Source: Strigops habroptila
Lineage: Eukaryota; Chordata; Aves; Psittaciformes; Psittacidae
Reading direction: 5' to 3'
NCBI RefSeq assembly: GCF_004027225.2
Contig: NC_046358.1
Coordinates: forward strand, 2,508,720-2,572,719
Length of the DNA: 64,000 nt
Shown: one piece after another, positions 22,618 to 35,771 of the stretch
Numbering within the stretch: position 1 is the first letter of the stretch
How the letters are laid out: the number at the start of each line of letters is the position of its first letter
Notes under the pieces: generated by a model
Databases searched by the model: none
The model's input: the letters and a program-made list of their open reading frames with translations, nothing else
What the model was told of the DNA's origin: nothing
Program-made: the position numbers and the translations under genes

Positions 22618-25600
22618 AGGCCCACATACTGCCGTAGGTTAGTACCCTTTTTGGTTCTGTCATGAGGAAAGATCATCTCTGAGTATTTCTCCCTCCCAAA
22701 CAGGGTTTTGAAAGCTGAATATTTCTCCATATGAAAACCAGAGAATTCAAGCATACAGGAATCTTCTAAAATGCAAGCAGTGACTATTCATTCACCTTTA
22801 GTTTAGCAATACTTGTTGGTTTCCTTGCCATGCAAAATCCCAGTGCTGAAAGTAGGTTTTCATTTGCAAGGGCCAAAAAGATTCATTTACTTTTTATTGC
22901 TATTTAAATAATTTTCCAAGTTCACACCAAAGTGTGGAGGAAATAAAAGCTTCCTACACTTGCAGGTCTTAAAGAGAGCATATCACTTTATCTTTAGTTC
23001 TAGTTGTAGTCACATACATTAAACACAGAAATTACACTGTTCTCATTGAAGTGCATTTAGCAACATCCCTGTACACATTGTCAATACAATAGCAACGCCA
23101 GTCCTAAAGGAGTGCCTACATTGCATGACATAGCATGTTAACATAGAATCACTACACTGGCCTCTTTCCCACTTTATCTCGTGTGCAGGCAATCACTACA
23201 CTCCATTAAAGAGCCCATTCCTGGCTCTTGGAGATGCTGCAAGGCAAAGTTGGCACATTCAACACCAAACACCTCATTGAGAAGTAAGGAATTGGCATGT
23301 TGGCTTCACTCAGAGTCTAACTTGTACCTGCAGAGCCTAACTTGTAGTTGGCTCTACCAGCACTTTACTCTACCAGTAACTGAGAACATCCTATACCATA
23401 ACAAATGCTTCCAACTAGCTCTTGCAACAGCATTATAAAAGTTACCACTTCAAATTGCACACAACTTGTATTCAAGGCACATTGTTGTTTTATTCTCTGT
23501 GCAGTAATGAGTGCAGAAGTAAGGACAGGAGAGGCACTATCCTGATTTTAAACTGCTTCTTCCTCATACTGGAGAGCCATCATGGTGCTTCTCAGTGTAA
23601 AGCGTGTGCCTGGGGCATGTCCCTTGTTAGAAATTCCTCAAAAAGGATACTGAAAAGCAGCATTTGAACAACTGGTTCAGTTCTGGCACACCATTTTCTA
23701 GTCCCTTGAGGAGTTAGAGCAACAACAGGATGAGAAGTAGAAGTGAAGAACCCAGGCTGCCTAAGATAACAACTTAGGTACCATGTCATTGTTATGGAGC
23801 CAACTACAAAGGATGGAAATTGCTGTTGCAATTGTTGGTAGCCATTGAATCCAAGGTGTAGAAAGCATCTAAAATGGGGATTGAATTCCTGCCCAAAAAG
23901 TATTCCACGAACCACAGAAGAAATGCCATAAATGAGAGGCCGGTTCTGCCAGTCTTGAATTCTTGTTGCACAGCCACAAAACCTAAACTTGCTTTTCCTT
24001 AAATAAAAACCCTTAGGTGGGTGGCAAGATGAACATTGTGTAGATCCAGGCAGTTTGGTACATGCACAGGACCATAGCTCAGGATTTAAACGCACCTACT
24101 GAGCCAGCTGTAGGCAACACCAGAAGAAAAGGCATTTCAAGTGGTGAGTTAGAGTACGGTCACCTATATCATCAGACTTCATTGTAGATATTACTTCTAT
24201 TTCTGGTTGACTGCTCCTTAGTGGATATACATTATATATATATAAAGTTCTTTCAAGTCATGTAACAAACACCTTGGCCACCAAGTAAGAATTTAAGAGT
24301 TATGCAGTAACACTGAAGGACTCCAGCAGTTTTTTGCAGGGGTGAGTGGTAAGAGGAATCATTCAACAAGTCCTTTATGGGAATCATTCTACCCTTTGGT
24401 GGCAGGAGAGAGGGCAGGTGCTAAGCTGAGGTCCTGCCACACAGAGCAAGGAATCCACGGAAAAGTGAGTTGTTCTTTCCATTTCCAAATTCTTTCAGTC
24501 AGATTCCACCCAAACCATCTTATCCAACTGCATCCCTAAATCTAGAGCCTGAGTGAAGAGCAAAAGCAAAGATCCAGTTTAGGAGAGGGATTGTAAGCAT
24601 ATAGGCCTCCCTTCATGAAATTAGCCTTGTTAAGCCAAGGAGATGGAGTGTCCATTACCAATTAGAGAGAGAATCTTGTAGCGAGAAGTGACTGCTGAGT
24701 CAGTTACAAGAGATGAAGGGAACAGTGACTTGAAGAATCTTCTTAGTCTCTGTCATGTAAGTTTTCTGTCCAACAAGCCATCACTGAGCAGTTTATTCTC
24801 CTTCTATACCGTGGTATAGCTGGGGGAGTCTCCAATTATTACTCTTTAAGATCAGATTATTGAGGCCTCAGTATTAGTGCAAGTGCAAAAGTGGCTTACC
24901 AACTTCCACCAAGACCTACCCTGACCCCCGGAAGTTTGTGAACCACCTTAGAATTTGGTAAAGGTAAACCACCTCAATTGTTAATAACCTTTATGAGATA
25001 GATAAAGAAATGAATATTCACACAGAGCCTGTTGAACCAGTTACAGGGACAGAAACCTTTGAATTCAAATGAGGTTCCAAAAAGACAGACTCAATAAATT
25101 ACTACGTTCACATGAGTAGAATGACATGTAAATGCAACAAATAATCAGTTTGGTTTGTGAGACTGACACCAGAAAGAACCATTTTGTTCTTGTACAGTCT
25201 TGTATTTAGAGGATTCCAGTGGGACTCAGGATCTAATAGCACAGCTTTTGAGTCTCACCAAGTAAAAAAGGTAGGAATCCTTACTAGTTATAGTACCTTC
25301 ACCAAGACTTCCATTTGGGAATGTCTTTGTGTATTCCCAAATACAGCATGCAGTGAAATCCATGCATTCATCTTAAGACAGTACTATCACTCAAACACTC
25401 ATAAAATGTTAGTGCTGTAGCACATAACAGTGGCTATCACCATTCCAACCACCTTTGGATTTGGGAACACAGAATTGTTCCAGGTACAGGTTAGAAGGGA
25501 TTTTCAAATTGCATTCAAAGCACTTTTTTAGTAACTACTTTTAAAATCAGGATGCTTTTCAAGGACATCTGTGAGCTGTTATTAGGAAATAACCAGAACA

Positions 25601-25800
25601 GTGTTATAAGTACCTGCACCTACACACAAACCAATATAAATAGAAAGGATAAATGGAGGTGTTCTTAAAAAACAAGGGCAAAAATAAGAAGTCCAAATTC
25701 CTCCTGCTTTGTGCATTGGGCTTGATAGAAGGCAGCTGCTGTTGTCTATAGTGCATAATATATCTAATTTTCTCAACAGGTTGTAGATGGTCTTGTTCAC
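22618..25800 (+). repeat. Spacer segment duplicated in inverse at 39.4-42.8 kb
   Basis: Noncoding. Its reverse complement recurs at 39440-42828. Marker blocks pair in order: 22.7 with 42.7 kb, 23.3 with 42.1 kb, 25.2 with 40.0 kb, 25.7 with 39.5 kb. No gene recognised. The 24360-24835 part has no counterpart in the other copy. Confidence 0.85.
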
Positions 25801-26147
25801 TTTTTCAAACTCTTTTTTGTTGTTCAAACACTTCCACAAGCAATGACCCGACAGCTCCAATGAAGTAAACTGACCAAGCCGATTCCAGAGCTACTTCTTC
25901 CCAGTTTAAAGGCACAGTTCATCATGGCTCTAAGGTCTGAGATTGAGAGCAGGAAAAAGAGAGGTCCATGGTTGAGAACAAGAAAAAAATGTCTCCTGAA
26001 GCCACTTTCCCACCCATTCTTACTGAAATTAGCTTTGCCCAGCTCCCAAGTTTCTATGCCAGAACACACACACAAACACTGCTGGTCTGTGCAGACTCTT
26101 TGCAGCAGTTGCCTGGTGAAGAGGTTCCCTTTGAGAGTTGCCAGTTT

Positions 26148-26199
26148 CTATCCATGCAGATAAGCTTCAAGCCAGTGCTCCCCAGAATCCTTCAGTGAA
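26148..26199 (-). CDS. FADS1L: FADS1-like gene, exon 12 and stop
   Basis: Last 52 nt encoding [16 protein letters not shown] and TAG (26148-26150). The C-terminus is colinear with the FADS ending in AYLH plus one residue. Arm homology continues about 325 bp past the stop. Confidence 0.93.
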
Positions 26200-29100
26200 C
26201 TGCAGGAACAGAAAGTAAAACATCACTTATGGGGAGGCAATATTCAACTTCATGGGAAGCAATTTAGCATTAAAATGAAGTAAATGGAAAAAATGGATTA
26301 AAAGCTGGATGGACATCTCATTGCAAAGTCTGTGTAGAGGGAATGAGTTGAGAGGATTTAATAAGAGAAAACAAATCTTTGAAACTTTGGAAATTTCTGA
26401 AAATGAAAGTGCCTTTAGAAAAACCGAAATAAACTCCAGGTTTGATCTCCCCGTTGATACAGATTTGAAATGGTTGCCTATGTCCCTTGCTTGCACGCAA
26501 TTAGAGTGCAAAACTATCTTGTTAAGTGATACTTACTGCAAAATATCCGAAAATGCTGTCAGTAAACTCTTGCTTTTATACTCAATGCCATGCTTATCAC
26601 AAAGGGCTCTCACCAGCGGAGCTACTTTGCAGTAGTTGTGTCGAGGCATTGTGGGGAAAAGGCTGCAGAATTGAAAGAGAGGGAATTATTGTAAGACTCG
26701 ACTTGCACCACTCTCTGGTCCCTCTGTCCGAAGTATTTCCCTGCCCTCCCCCGGAAGGAGAGCAAAGGGTGTCCTGAGATGGTTTAATGTGAGATGACAT
26801 GGTCTTTCTGTCTCTTAAGTGCCCATATCATTCCCACTCTTCTCCCCATAATCGTACTTACTGGTGTTCAATTTGGAAGTTCAGGTGCCCAGTGAACCAG
26901 TCATTGAACAAAGATTGGTTCACGTTGCATGTTGCATGGAGCTGGGAGCAAAAGACACCAAAGAAATACATGATTTAGATTAAATTTTTCTGCAAGTCTG
27001 ATAACTGAACCCCAGCAACCATTATCCACCCCTCTCTACCATAAGTGGCAAGTTAGATTCAGGGATTATAGCCATGATTGCCCTGAAGAATTTAACAAAG
27101 TCTAAACGGGTTGTTAGGATATAGGTCAATTTAAATAGCTCTTTGTTCAGAAAGAACGACTTCACTGGCATGCACACAACCCCAACTGTGATGCTTTTAA
27201 GAGGTTCTCACATCTTCAGCTTGGACAGAAAGAAAAGATGCCCAGTAAGCTAACAAAACCCAATCTTCTAGTCTCCTCCAACTAATACGAGTGGAGCCAA
27301 ATGCAAAAGTATGAGGGCAAAGGTTCGTGTACAGGCTTCATCTCACCTGATTTGGGCACCTTTGGTCTGAAATCTGCATCTGAGCTCATCACCTTACAGT
27401 CAGTGGAGAAAACCAGAAATTTTTATGCTGCCATTCCTCTGACCTGCTTCAGATGTCTGTTTTAGAGTAAGGTGAATCATGGTGTTTAAATGGTTCTTTC
27501 TCTCCAATGAATATAGTAGGTGTTCACATGCAGACATCCAGATGTAGTCAGAAGAATACCAAGCTCCTTTGTTTTTTCTCCTTACCGTAAGCAAAAATGC
27601 TTAAAACCACTATGTGGGATTATACTGCTGGAGACAGCAGAGCCGTGAGTAAAGTTGCATTTTTGTACTAATTTTAATCAGACAAATATTGTCAGTTTAT
27701 CTCATCTGCAGTAAACCTGTAATGTGTAGGGTAAAAACTAAAAGTATCCAGTCCCATTTTGCTTCTCTTTAGTTGGTCTAAAAAGGAGATTGGCTGTTAT
27801 ATCATCAGTGCTTTTTCATAATAAGGAGGGAAAAGCATTGTGAAAAACACATAAAAGCAGTTCAGTGAAAAAGTAGGATTTTTTTTTACTCTAGATGTCC
27901 TTTTTTCCAACTAAAGTTTTAAATGTTTTGACTACTACAGAAATGCCTATTTAATAAAAAGCAAGGACAAACCTCATTAATACAGCATTACGGATAACAG
28001 AATAACAACATTGTCCTACAATTCAGAACTGCAGACCCATTCCTCCAGAAAAAAGAGATTCTTACCTGAGTAGATACCCAGTCTTTGTTCTTATCATAAT
28101 CAATGTGCATGGGAATGTGATTCATCTGGGACACCCAAATAAACCAGGTACTCTCCAGGTACCTGCACAGATAAACACAGAAACACTTCTCATATCTCTA
28201 ATCCCATCCAAATTTACCATTAAAGCACCTTCCTGAATCTCATCTTTAGTGAAAGAGCACTTTTACGTAATTCAGGATTTTCTATGTCATGCCTTTGCCT
28301 CCTACATTTTGGATTTTTTTCTGAGAACCACTCAATTTGTAGTTGCAGATGTTGCTGAGCAGCCATCACCCCTCCCCTGAATTACACTGTTTCTTCTTGG
28401 CTGACTAACTATTATGCTGTGTGTTACCTGGACAGCCAGTAGTAGACCATGAAGTTGTTAAATCCCATTAAAGGAATATACATAAGGCAGACTCGGATGT
28501 TGAAAGACACAATCAAGAAGAGGTCCTGTACAATGAAACAAAACAAGATGAAAATAAGGCTTCATTGATGAACCTCCTCCACTCCCTCCTCCTCCTTTTA
28601 CTTGAACTCCAGCATTAAAAATGTTTTTAGTTATTGATCTCTTATTTATCAAGAGGAGGCTCCACACCATCATTCTGCCCCACATTGAGTGTTTCCCTGA
28701 AATATTCCACAGCACCCACTTTACCTTCAGTAACTAACGGCCTGCAAACAAACAGCCCTGTTTTGGGATTAGGTCTGATAGTTTTCTGTTAACTTTAACT
28801 CAGCTGCTAAAAGGCTAAAAACCTTCTAGAAAATTCTTCCCAGACCCATTGACTGCATTCCTGCTGCAGCAAGCCTAGAATCAGCCTTTTCTGGCTTAAA
28901 CCCTCAATCACTTGAAGGGAAGGTTAACATAGCCACAGAGTGGAGACAGTTTTTGAATGGTCTGTATAGACAGTGTAAGCAGTGCTTACCAACCACTTTT
29001 TCCTCTTGATTGCAAAGTAGAATATAGACAGCTGGAAGAAGGGTACAAGTGCAAGTGGGGCCAATACTGAAGGAAAGAATGAAAAAAACAGAGAGACATT

Positions 29101-32100
29101 TATCAATTCACTGCATCATAAATCTTACAGAATATTCTTCTGTAAGAAGACTGTCTTTCCAGTGGAAATAAAAATGCTGTCTTCCATTTACACCAACTTT
29201 CACATGTCAGCATATTCTATTCCTCTTTTCATGTCACCAGTCTTTATTTCTTTCCCATCCCTTTCATCCTTACACTTGATTCACCCCTATATAGCACCTA
29301 ACACCACATAATCCCAACGGCGACATAAGGGGCAATTCCTTCTCATGTGAAACTACTTTGGTGTGAAGGAGGCTTCCTGAAGCTGTGACTTCAATGGGAA
29401 TATCTTAAAAACTTTTATTTTGTGGAAGAGATGCAGTCATGATATTTAGGTGAAGTTCCCACAGCACTGCAAGGAAGTATGTAGGGATACTCACAGATGA
29501 AATACTTATGCTGATAATTGTAAGGCATGAACTTCTTCTTCTTTTTTCCAAGCTGAAAGATGAAAAGACATTGCAATGGGCCAGTTGGAGACCTGAGATC
29601 CTTTATAAGGTATTTCTTAGTCCTGTCTAATGAATGCACCGAGAACTATCTCTTAATCTTTCTAATTCAACCCCTCCTCTTGAAAAGCAGGTACTGAAGT
29701 TCCAAAGCAATAGAGAGAAGCAGATTTCATTTGAGCCTCTGTATCTAGATATCAACTTTATGTCAATGTCAGAACAGAGCCATTTTTTAGGGTGGCTCCA
29801 AAACTCGTGGCAGGATACAAAAATGCTCAAAAATCACAAAATATGCTCACAGGTTATTTTAATTTTGTAGAAGTTTCTAGTGCTAGTAATGAAAGTCCCA
29901 TCTAACCACGTATTCACCGCAGATTGCTGAGACTACCAGTGCTCGGGGAGGAACAGGTTAGTAACAGGAAGACTAAGACAGGAATCTTGGAGGGTGATGA
30001 ATGCAGGATGTGTTTGCTGTGAAAGCTACATCTGAATTGCTGTATCAGGTGAGATAGGATGCAGACATTCCAAATTTTGGAGTAATAAAGGAGATAGTGG
30101 TCAGAAATGACATAAGCATTTAGATGCTATCCTATAATGACTGTACAATAATTTCTGCAAGGTCAAGGCAGCCAGCACTCTATAAAGACATCGACCTTTT
30201 TAGTTCCTTGAATACTTTGCTTTCAACTACACAAAACAGCAAAGAGATGAAATATTTACAAAAAGCACAAGAAGTTCCTTTCTTCGCAGTGTATCTTTTC
30301 ACTATTTACACAAAAGGATTCTTATCATCTGCAATCTTGTGCTTATAATTCTTCAAATGACAAAATAACAAGAAAGCAAAGCAAACTATTTCAGAGCTTC
30401 CCTATTAGTGAGAAAAAAACCCCCATGAACATTTCAAAGATGTCTTCACTGGATCAAAACTGAGACAAAACCAACCTGACTAAATGAACTGGGCTAAATG
30501 AAATCCACTTTGCCCATCCACAATGTGCCTGATCCTTCTCTCTTAAAAAGCAGGAAGACATGAGAACTGATTTCCTACATTGTCACTTCCATCCAACCCA
30601 ATCTAGCACAGCCACTCGAGTTGCTTATGCGCATATATAACCGTGAGAGCTCTTTCAGAAGATCGTAGACAAAATCCTTCCCACTTGCAGCTAACAGTGG
30701 ATAAGTACTTTGTGCAAACTCTATTTACAGGAGTCTTTTGGAGACAGTGGAGCTGGAATTTTCCTCATGCCTTGGAGAGCTATAAGATCTTTTCTTACCA
30801 CCAGCTAAAGGAGAAAAAGATGTTAGTTTGAGAGGCTGGTTATTTAGCAAAGAGACCATTTCATCATCCCATGGGTAAACAGAATTGCCAGGGAAAAAAG
30901 AAGCAAAAGAGACTTTGCCTATCCTGATGATATCAGAAATCATAAGAATGCAGAGAGGGCCTGTTCATGGTTTTTATTTTTATGAAAGCCATAAAATTTA
31001 TGATTAAGAAATCATTTCCTATGCTTGTGTTTTGTGCATAGCAGCTCTATTGGTCCTGAAGGATTTAGGTGCCAAACAGTTCCCACAGTCAAAAGGATCC
31101 AGGGGGAACATCTGACTCACTATCTACAGGATCACTAACAACATATAACACTAATGCAAGTGGACTGACTCATTCTTTGCGCTGCCTGCAAGGTGCTTAC
31201 CCTGCTCTTCTAGCAACACAGAGAACTTAAGCACTGATTTGAAGATGTTGCTACTCAGAAGCTGGTGCCTGTCCTGGCTTCAGCTATAACAGCTATTTTT
31301 CTCCTTCCTAGTTGCTGGTACAGTGCTATGTTAATCTGAGAACAACTCTGGTAACACACCGATGTTTTTAGCTCTTGCTAAATAATGTTTACTCTGATCA
31401 AGGACTTTTCAGTCTCATGCTCTGCCAGTGAGGAGGGGCACGGGAAGCTGGGAGGGAGCGGAGACAGGACACCTGACCCAAACTAGCCAAAGGGCTATTC
31501 CATACCAAAGCATGTGGTGCCCAATATAGAAACCGGGGGGAGTTACCCGGAAAGCCCAGATTGCTGCTCGGGTTGGGCTGGGTATAGCTTTCTGTCAGTA
31601 AAATCTTTGTTTCTCCAAACATGCCCATGCTCACCTCCACGGAGAGCGTCTTTCCCAAGCTGAAGAGGAGAGGGTGCATGTTGAGGTCAGGGTCTTTGCG
31701 GAAGCAGTTGGGTTTGGCATGGTGCTGGTTGTGTAGGTGAGTCCACCAGCTGGCTGGTAACCCCTGCAGGAAAACATGAAGACCAGGGATTCAAACTAGA
31801 ACAATATCAACAACTACTATTTATCCACCTCTTATTGATGGCTGCACTACACTTCCCTCACAGGCCATATTGCCTGAATGTAGGGACACTCCCATTCATT
31901 TTTTAGTCCATATTAGCCCCAGACGATATTCCCTCCATGAGGCAACTACCTTCAGAATATTCATCACAACAATATGCAGAAGTCGATTCCATTTAGGCTT
32001 CCTGAGGACAGAGCAGTGCCCCAGATCATGTTGGAACCAGCCCATCTGGATCTGGAAGACAAAAGAGTCACTGAGGAAGAAGAGTCACAGCAGCATTGCA

Positions 32101-35100
32101 TTCATTTGTCTCAGGAGTCTCCGTAATGTCAGAGTGTGAGCGCATCTTCCTCCTGGTTTGGGGAAGAAACCTCACCAGCTATCTTAGATGCTGAGAACTT
32201 CCTTCCAGACTACTGTCCTAAAGCTGCTCAGTATCATAGAATGCTATGAAATCATAGAGTACCAGGTTGAAGAGACTTCAAAGATCATCTGGTCCAACTT
32301 TTCAGATACAAGATACTGATTTCATTGTAGCAGCTGAAGGGAAAGTAACAAAGTACCATTAAAATTAATTTGTAATGTAATTAATTTGTTACAGCATGAA
32401 AGTCTTTTGCCCCCATTGCAAATATATAATTTCCTAGCAATTAGCTAGAAAATGTAAGAATTTCCAAATCCACAACTTGATTACATTACATATTCCTATG
32501 GAAATACAAGAATGCTCTTTGAGGAGTATCTGCCTTAACAGATACTGGGCAAAGAGAACAGATGATTGTTTAAAAAACACGAGTTACTTCACACCCTGTC
32601 CACAGATGTCCGAGCAAACCAAAGGTTTCGGCGCCACTAAGAAACTCTTGCTTTCTACCTCCCTTCACTCTCCAGTGTCTTCCATCTATGGATCACAAAG
32701 TCCTATTCCCTCCTTCCCTCCACCAACCCTGACATGTATCATACCCTTCTATTATTCAGGACTAGTGAATGTAACTGGCTCATAAAGGACCCAACGAGCA
32801 CCAGAGCTATCAGACGTTCAACAGTGGAGTTGAGAATGAAATAGTCCCCCTTTTGCTTGGGGTAAGTGATGAGATCAGCTCATCCCATCTTATGAAATGC
32901 CAACTTCACACCACCCCACCAACCCTGGCGAGCAGCTTGTCAGCAAAATGAGATTTGCGGATGCAATAAAAACTGTGCCGTAGAACGTGCTTGTTGTCTT
33001 CAGCCAGAGAACAGGATCTAAGACAAGGAAGTAAAGCAACAACTGTGATATCAACATTCATTATTGTCTCCGCCTGGGAGAACCAAACAGGTCTCCAGTG
33101 TTGAACGAGTGTCAGCAGTTTACCTGAGCAACAGTAAAGAATACCATGCCAAGCACGAAAGGCACAAAGGATATTCCAAAGTGCCAGACCACGAGCCAGG
33201 ATGCAACGTCCAGTACCAGGAGGTGAAGGAAAATCAGGAAGAAAAAGCTGTAATTTGGCCTCAGAAGTCCCATCTTCTCAACTGAGCAGCGCAGCTCACG
33301 AAAATCCTCTAAAAGTGCTTTCTGTGGGAAAAGTGAGTATTAATGCACTGTCTACATTGAAAATGAAACACGGCGGACCCAAGAATCCCAAAGTAGACAT
33401 GGAAGTGAGAGGAGATATTCTCTCAGAGGGTTCTCTGTGCAAAAATGAGCATCAAATAAACAGATCTTGGATTTGCTTCGACACTGGAAAACAAGTTGCC
33501 CACAAGCTTCGTTACTGAGACATTGAAGTCGGCAGAACCGAGCAGAATTTGGGGCTTTGGGTTTGTTCCTCACACCCAGGTGTGGATTTAGTGATTCTGG
33601 GACACTGCAAGTTTCCATGCCTACGGCACAGTGTCAGGCATGCTGCTAGCTTCTCCTCCCATACCAAACCCCAAGCCATTCCCACAGCTGGATTCCAGGA
33701 CACTCACTTTTTTATTAGACTCAAAGCTGGGTTGATCTGGTGCCAGCTCCCCAATCAGCAGTGATTTCAAGTATCTTTCCACCAGGGACTTATCATTGTG
33801 AAATGCTATAAAGGCATCCTGAGAAAGACACAAAGGACAGGGTTCAGAAAGGATATGGGACTAAACGCCAGATGCTGAGCCTCTCCTCTTTCCAGGTCTT
33901 TGGTATATAATGTGCAATTCAGTTTCCTTTGTCCATTTTTGTCTCTTTGATTGCTCCTGTAGTTCTTTGCCATCAACTGGAGCTTGGCCAAAGGAAGCTG
34001 GAGAAGTTTCAAGAAACCAGATTTCATAAGAATACCTGGGAGAGGCTGGTAATAAACATGAAAGTGTTTGATGAAAAACCCTTTGCAGAGGAAAACATGC
34101 TCTTTCATCTGCTTGTTTCAGCACAATCCTTCCCTAGAAGGCTCCAGCCAGCAGCCCTGCCCTATGGATGGGACCCAGAAGGAGGAAAACATGGCAGTGA
34201 ATAAGGTGTGCCTTTGCCGTGCTTAGGATGATGTTTATAAAATCCTTATTATATTAGGACCATGGGAGATATACAGTGAAGCTCCCTACACAGCAGGACT
34301 ATGTGGGTATCTCTTACCATTCCTTGTAAGTTTTCAGACTGATTGATATTTTGGAGAATTGGGTAACACCAGTGACACAAAAATGGGTCTGTCCAAGAAC
34401 CATTTCAAATACCATCTTCAAAATCAGACACGAACTATGGAATAAAGAATGAAATTCCAGATAAAAAAAACCTCTTCTTTAGCTCATGTTCTCAGTGAAA
34501 TTTTCCAGAAGAAGGTTAAAGAGACTGATTATACTCCAGAAAGAGTAGATGTAACAGAATCCTCAGTGTCTGAGCAGCCAAATACTGGCTGATTTTGGCT
34601 TTGAAAATCAATGTGGGTGACCATGACGCAAACAAATTTTGCACATGTCTGGTAGGGATTAAGTCTCTGGAAGAGATCAGAGGATTTCTACAGTCTGACA
34701 TTCTTCTGGGGTCTCTTGTTTAGAGACAGTCTATCTTTGAGTATGTTAGTCCAGAAGAAGTCAGAGCAAGGTGACGTTTTGGGCTGATGAGCTTTCTATA
34801 GATATCTTGCAGCCCTTTGTCACAGTGACAAATGAGTTCAGACCCAGAAGACTGGGGAAATCTTTCCTTTATGTTCTCTGTCCCCCTTATTCTCTAGGAT
34901 TTTAAATATTTTCTATGTAGCTCCCTTTTGCCAGGAATTCTAGAACTGAGTCAAGCTGTAAGTATCGATACTGCACCTTAGAAACAGGGGCCAGAACCTT
35001 TCAAGCAGAATTTCCTATCCACAACACCAGTACCGCAGGTTTGTAACACAGAACATAAGCCTTTCAGTCCTGCAACCTGTCCTTTCTCCTCCCTGCTCTT

Positions 35101-35676
35101 AAGCCCTGATTCCTATCTTATGAGAGATTAACTTTAAGGACTATCATCTGCAACACATCTATCCTTCAGCATTTGATACCAGCATAATGTTCTGCAATGC
35201 ATATCGTTGACATATACAAAGTAATCCACAGAGGAAGATAATTCTCACCATATACACACAATTCTCACCATATAGACACAATTATGAGCTCTACAATAGT
35301 CAAGAGAACTTGGAAAAAAATCCTGGATCCTGGCTTTAGGCAAAGCCATGCCCCAAGCACAGTGCCAACTAGCATGAGCACTCTCCACTGGCATCCCATC
35401 ATGCCCTCCTGCCCTGACAACGGCACAGCCTTGCTCCTCTGCCCTCCTAGACCTTACCGTAGCATCTTGCCCAGCATAGTGGCTTAGAACTCGGCTGCCT
35501 CCAGGGTGTCGTTTGGAAAACCTGCCAACATCATACACTTTCCTATCAATCACCAGCCATTGCTCCTGCCCTTGCCCACGGCCATTGTGGATTCTGATCT
35601 CTTCCCAAGTGAAAAGCTGCAGAAAGGCTGAAACGGGTCGCGTCTCCTTTCCAGCGGAGCCAGTCTGTGGAGCCAT
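26148..35676 (-). CDS. FADS1L: FADS1-like front-end fatty acid desaturase, intact 12-exon gene
   Basis: Seen: twelve exons (complement 35458-35676, 33708-33818, 33124-33321, 31950-32051, 31635-31763, 29495-29552, 28990-29066, 28428-28525, 28066-28162, 26862-26941, 26537-26662, 26148-26199), each with GT/AG borders, join to 1,347 nt: 448 codons plus TAG. Cytochrome b5 domain at residues ~22-95 (FTWEEI, HPGG 57-60, second heme His about 80). Two hydrophobic segments lie in exon 3. Histidine boxes are HDLGH 184-188, HNQHH 221-225 and QIEHH 386-390. Known: this is the front-end desaturase layout; FADS1 adds the delta-5 double bond in arachidonate and EPA synthesis in the ER membrane. Wording such as [20 protein letters not shown] and the SLK-SG C-terminus is closer to FADS1 than FADS2. 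Inference: it looks too diverged for the ordinary FADS1 orthologue, so I call it a FADS1-like paralogue. The ATG at 35676 is the first in-frame ATG. Confidence 0.92.
26537..26662 (-). CDS. FADS1L: FADS1-like gene, exon 11
   Basis: 126 nt encoding [20 protein letters not shown]...[26 protein letters not shown] directly follows box 3 in FADS proteins. Acceptor ctgcag, donor GTAAGT. Confidence 0.93.
26862..26941 (-). CDS. FADS1L: FADS1-like gene, exon 10 (histidine box 3)
   Basis: 80 nt encoding [26 protein letters not shown], with the split His codon completed in exon 11. QIEHH is the third box; Gln as its first residue marks front-end desaturases. Confidence 0.93.
28066..28162 (-). CDS. FADS1L: FADS1-like gene, exon 9
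   Basis: 97 nt encoding [21 protein letters not shown] and then DWVSTQ. The MNHIPMHID wording is FADS1-type. His in MHID and Lys before DW differ from the pseudogene, which has Asp and Glu. Confidence 0.92.
28428..28525 (-). CDS. FADS1L: FADS1-like gene, exon 8 (membrane segment)
   Basis: 98 nt, the usual length. Encodes [12 protein letters not shown]... and YYWLSR, a membrane-spanning part of the desaturase domain. Acceptor tacag, donor GTAACA. Confidence 0.9.
28990..29066 (-). CDS. FADS1L: FADS1-like gene, exon 7
   Basis: 77 nt, the usual FADS exon 7 length. Encodes a hydrophobic stretch and then a basic turn, IKRKKWL. Acceptor cttcag, donor GTAAGC. Confidence 0.9.
29495..29552 (-). CDS. 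FADS1L: FADS1-like gene, exon 6
   Basis: 58 nt starting [18 protein letters not shown], ending in phase 1 with donor GTGAGT. The YNxQHxY motif is conserved across FADS proteins. Confidence 0.9.
31635..31763 (-). CDS. FADS1L: FADS1-like gene, exon 5 (histidine box 2)
   Basis: 129 nt, codons 211-253. Contains [15 protein letters not shown], the second box (HxxHH). The acceptor reads tttcctgcag and is complete, unlike the pseudogene. Donor GTGAGC. Confidence 0.93.
31950..32051 (-). CDS. FADS1L: FADS1-like gene, exon 4 (histidine box 1)
   Basis: 102 nt, codons 177-210. Contains GWFQHDLGH, the first histidine box (HDxGH), followed by KPKWN. One visible change from the other copy: CAT ATT (His-Ile) here against CAT TTT (His-Phe) there. 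Confidence 0.93.
32238..32310 (-). mobile_element. Old CR1 3' tail in intron 3 (right copy)
   Basis: Reverse-complement counterpart of 14632-14702, at the same intron position. Confidence 0.7.
33124..33321 (-). CDS. FADS1L: FADS1-like gene, exon 3 (first membrane pair)
   Basis: 198 nt, codons 111-176, the length of the equivalent mammalian FADS exon. Begins [11 protein letters not shown] and then holds two hydrophobic stretches ending FTVAQ. I see no base difference from the pseudogene copy. Confidence 0.93.
33708..33818 (-). CDS. FADS1L: FADS1-like gene, exon 2
   Basis: Codons 74-110 (DAFIAFH...[18 protein letters not shown]), phase 0 at both ends, acceptor ctcag and donor GTGAGT. Carries the probable second heme ligand (AFH, His 80). 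LLIGEL is a shared desaturase motif. Confidence 0.93.
35458..35676 (-). CDS. FADS1L: FADS1-like gene, exon 1 (cytochrome b5 domain)
   Basis: Codons 1-73, from ATG to ...AGQDAT, with donor GTAAGG. Holds [16 protein letters not shown] and the heme-binding HPGG. Codon 62 is CGA at 35491-35493, the site of the nonsense change in the other copy. Confidence 0.93.
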
Positions 35677-35771
35677 CTGTCCTGGTAGATGTGCAGGTGG
35701 TGCTGAGATGCACTGCTCTAAGCTTTGCAGCACTGTGTCCGGGCAGAGAGTGAACCATCTCAGCCTGCCCG

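Noticed and set aside
33201-33518. 105-codon plus-strand frame with a partner at 13425-13739
   Set aside because: Antisense shadow of desaturase exon 3, shared only because the arms are duplicated.
26148-35676. Calling the gene FADS2
   Set aside because: Exon structure fits any FADS gene, but the residues ([25 protein letters not shown]-terminal SLK-SG) match FADS1 wording better.
35245-35733. 162-codon minus-strand open frame taken as a single gene
   Set aside because: It is exon 1 read through the donor into intron 1 and started from a GTG; the true exon is 35458-35676.
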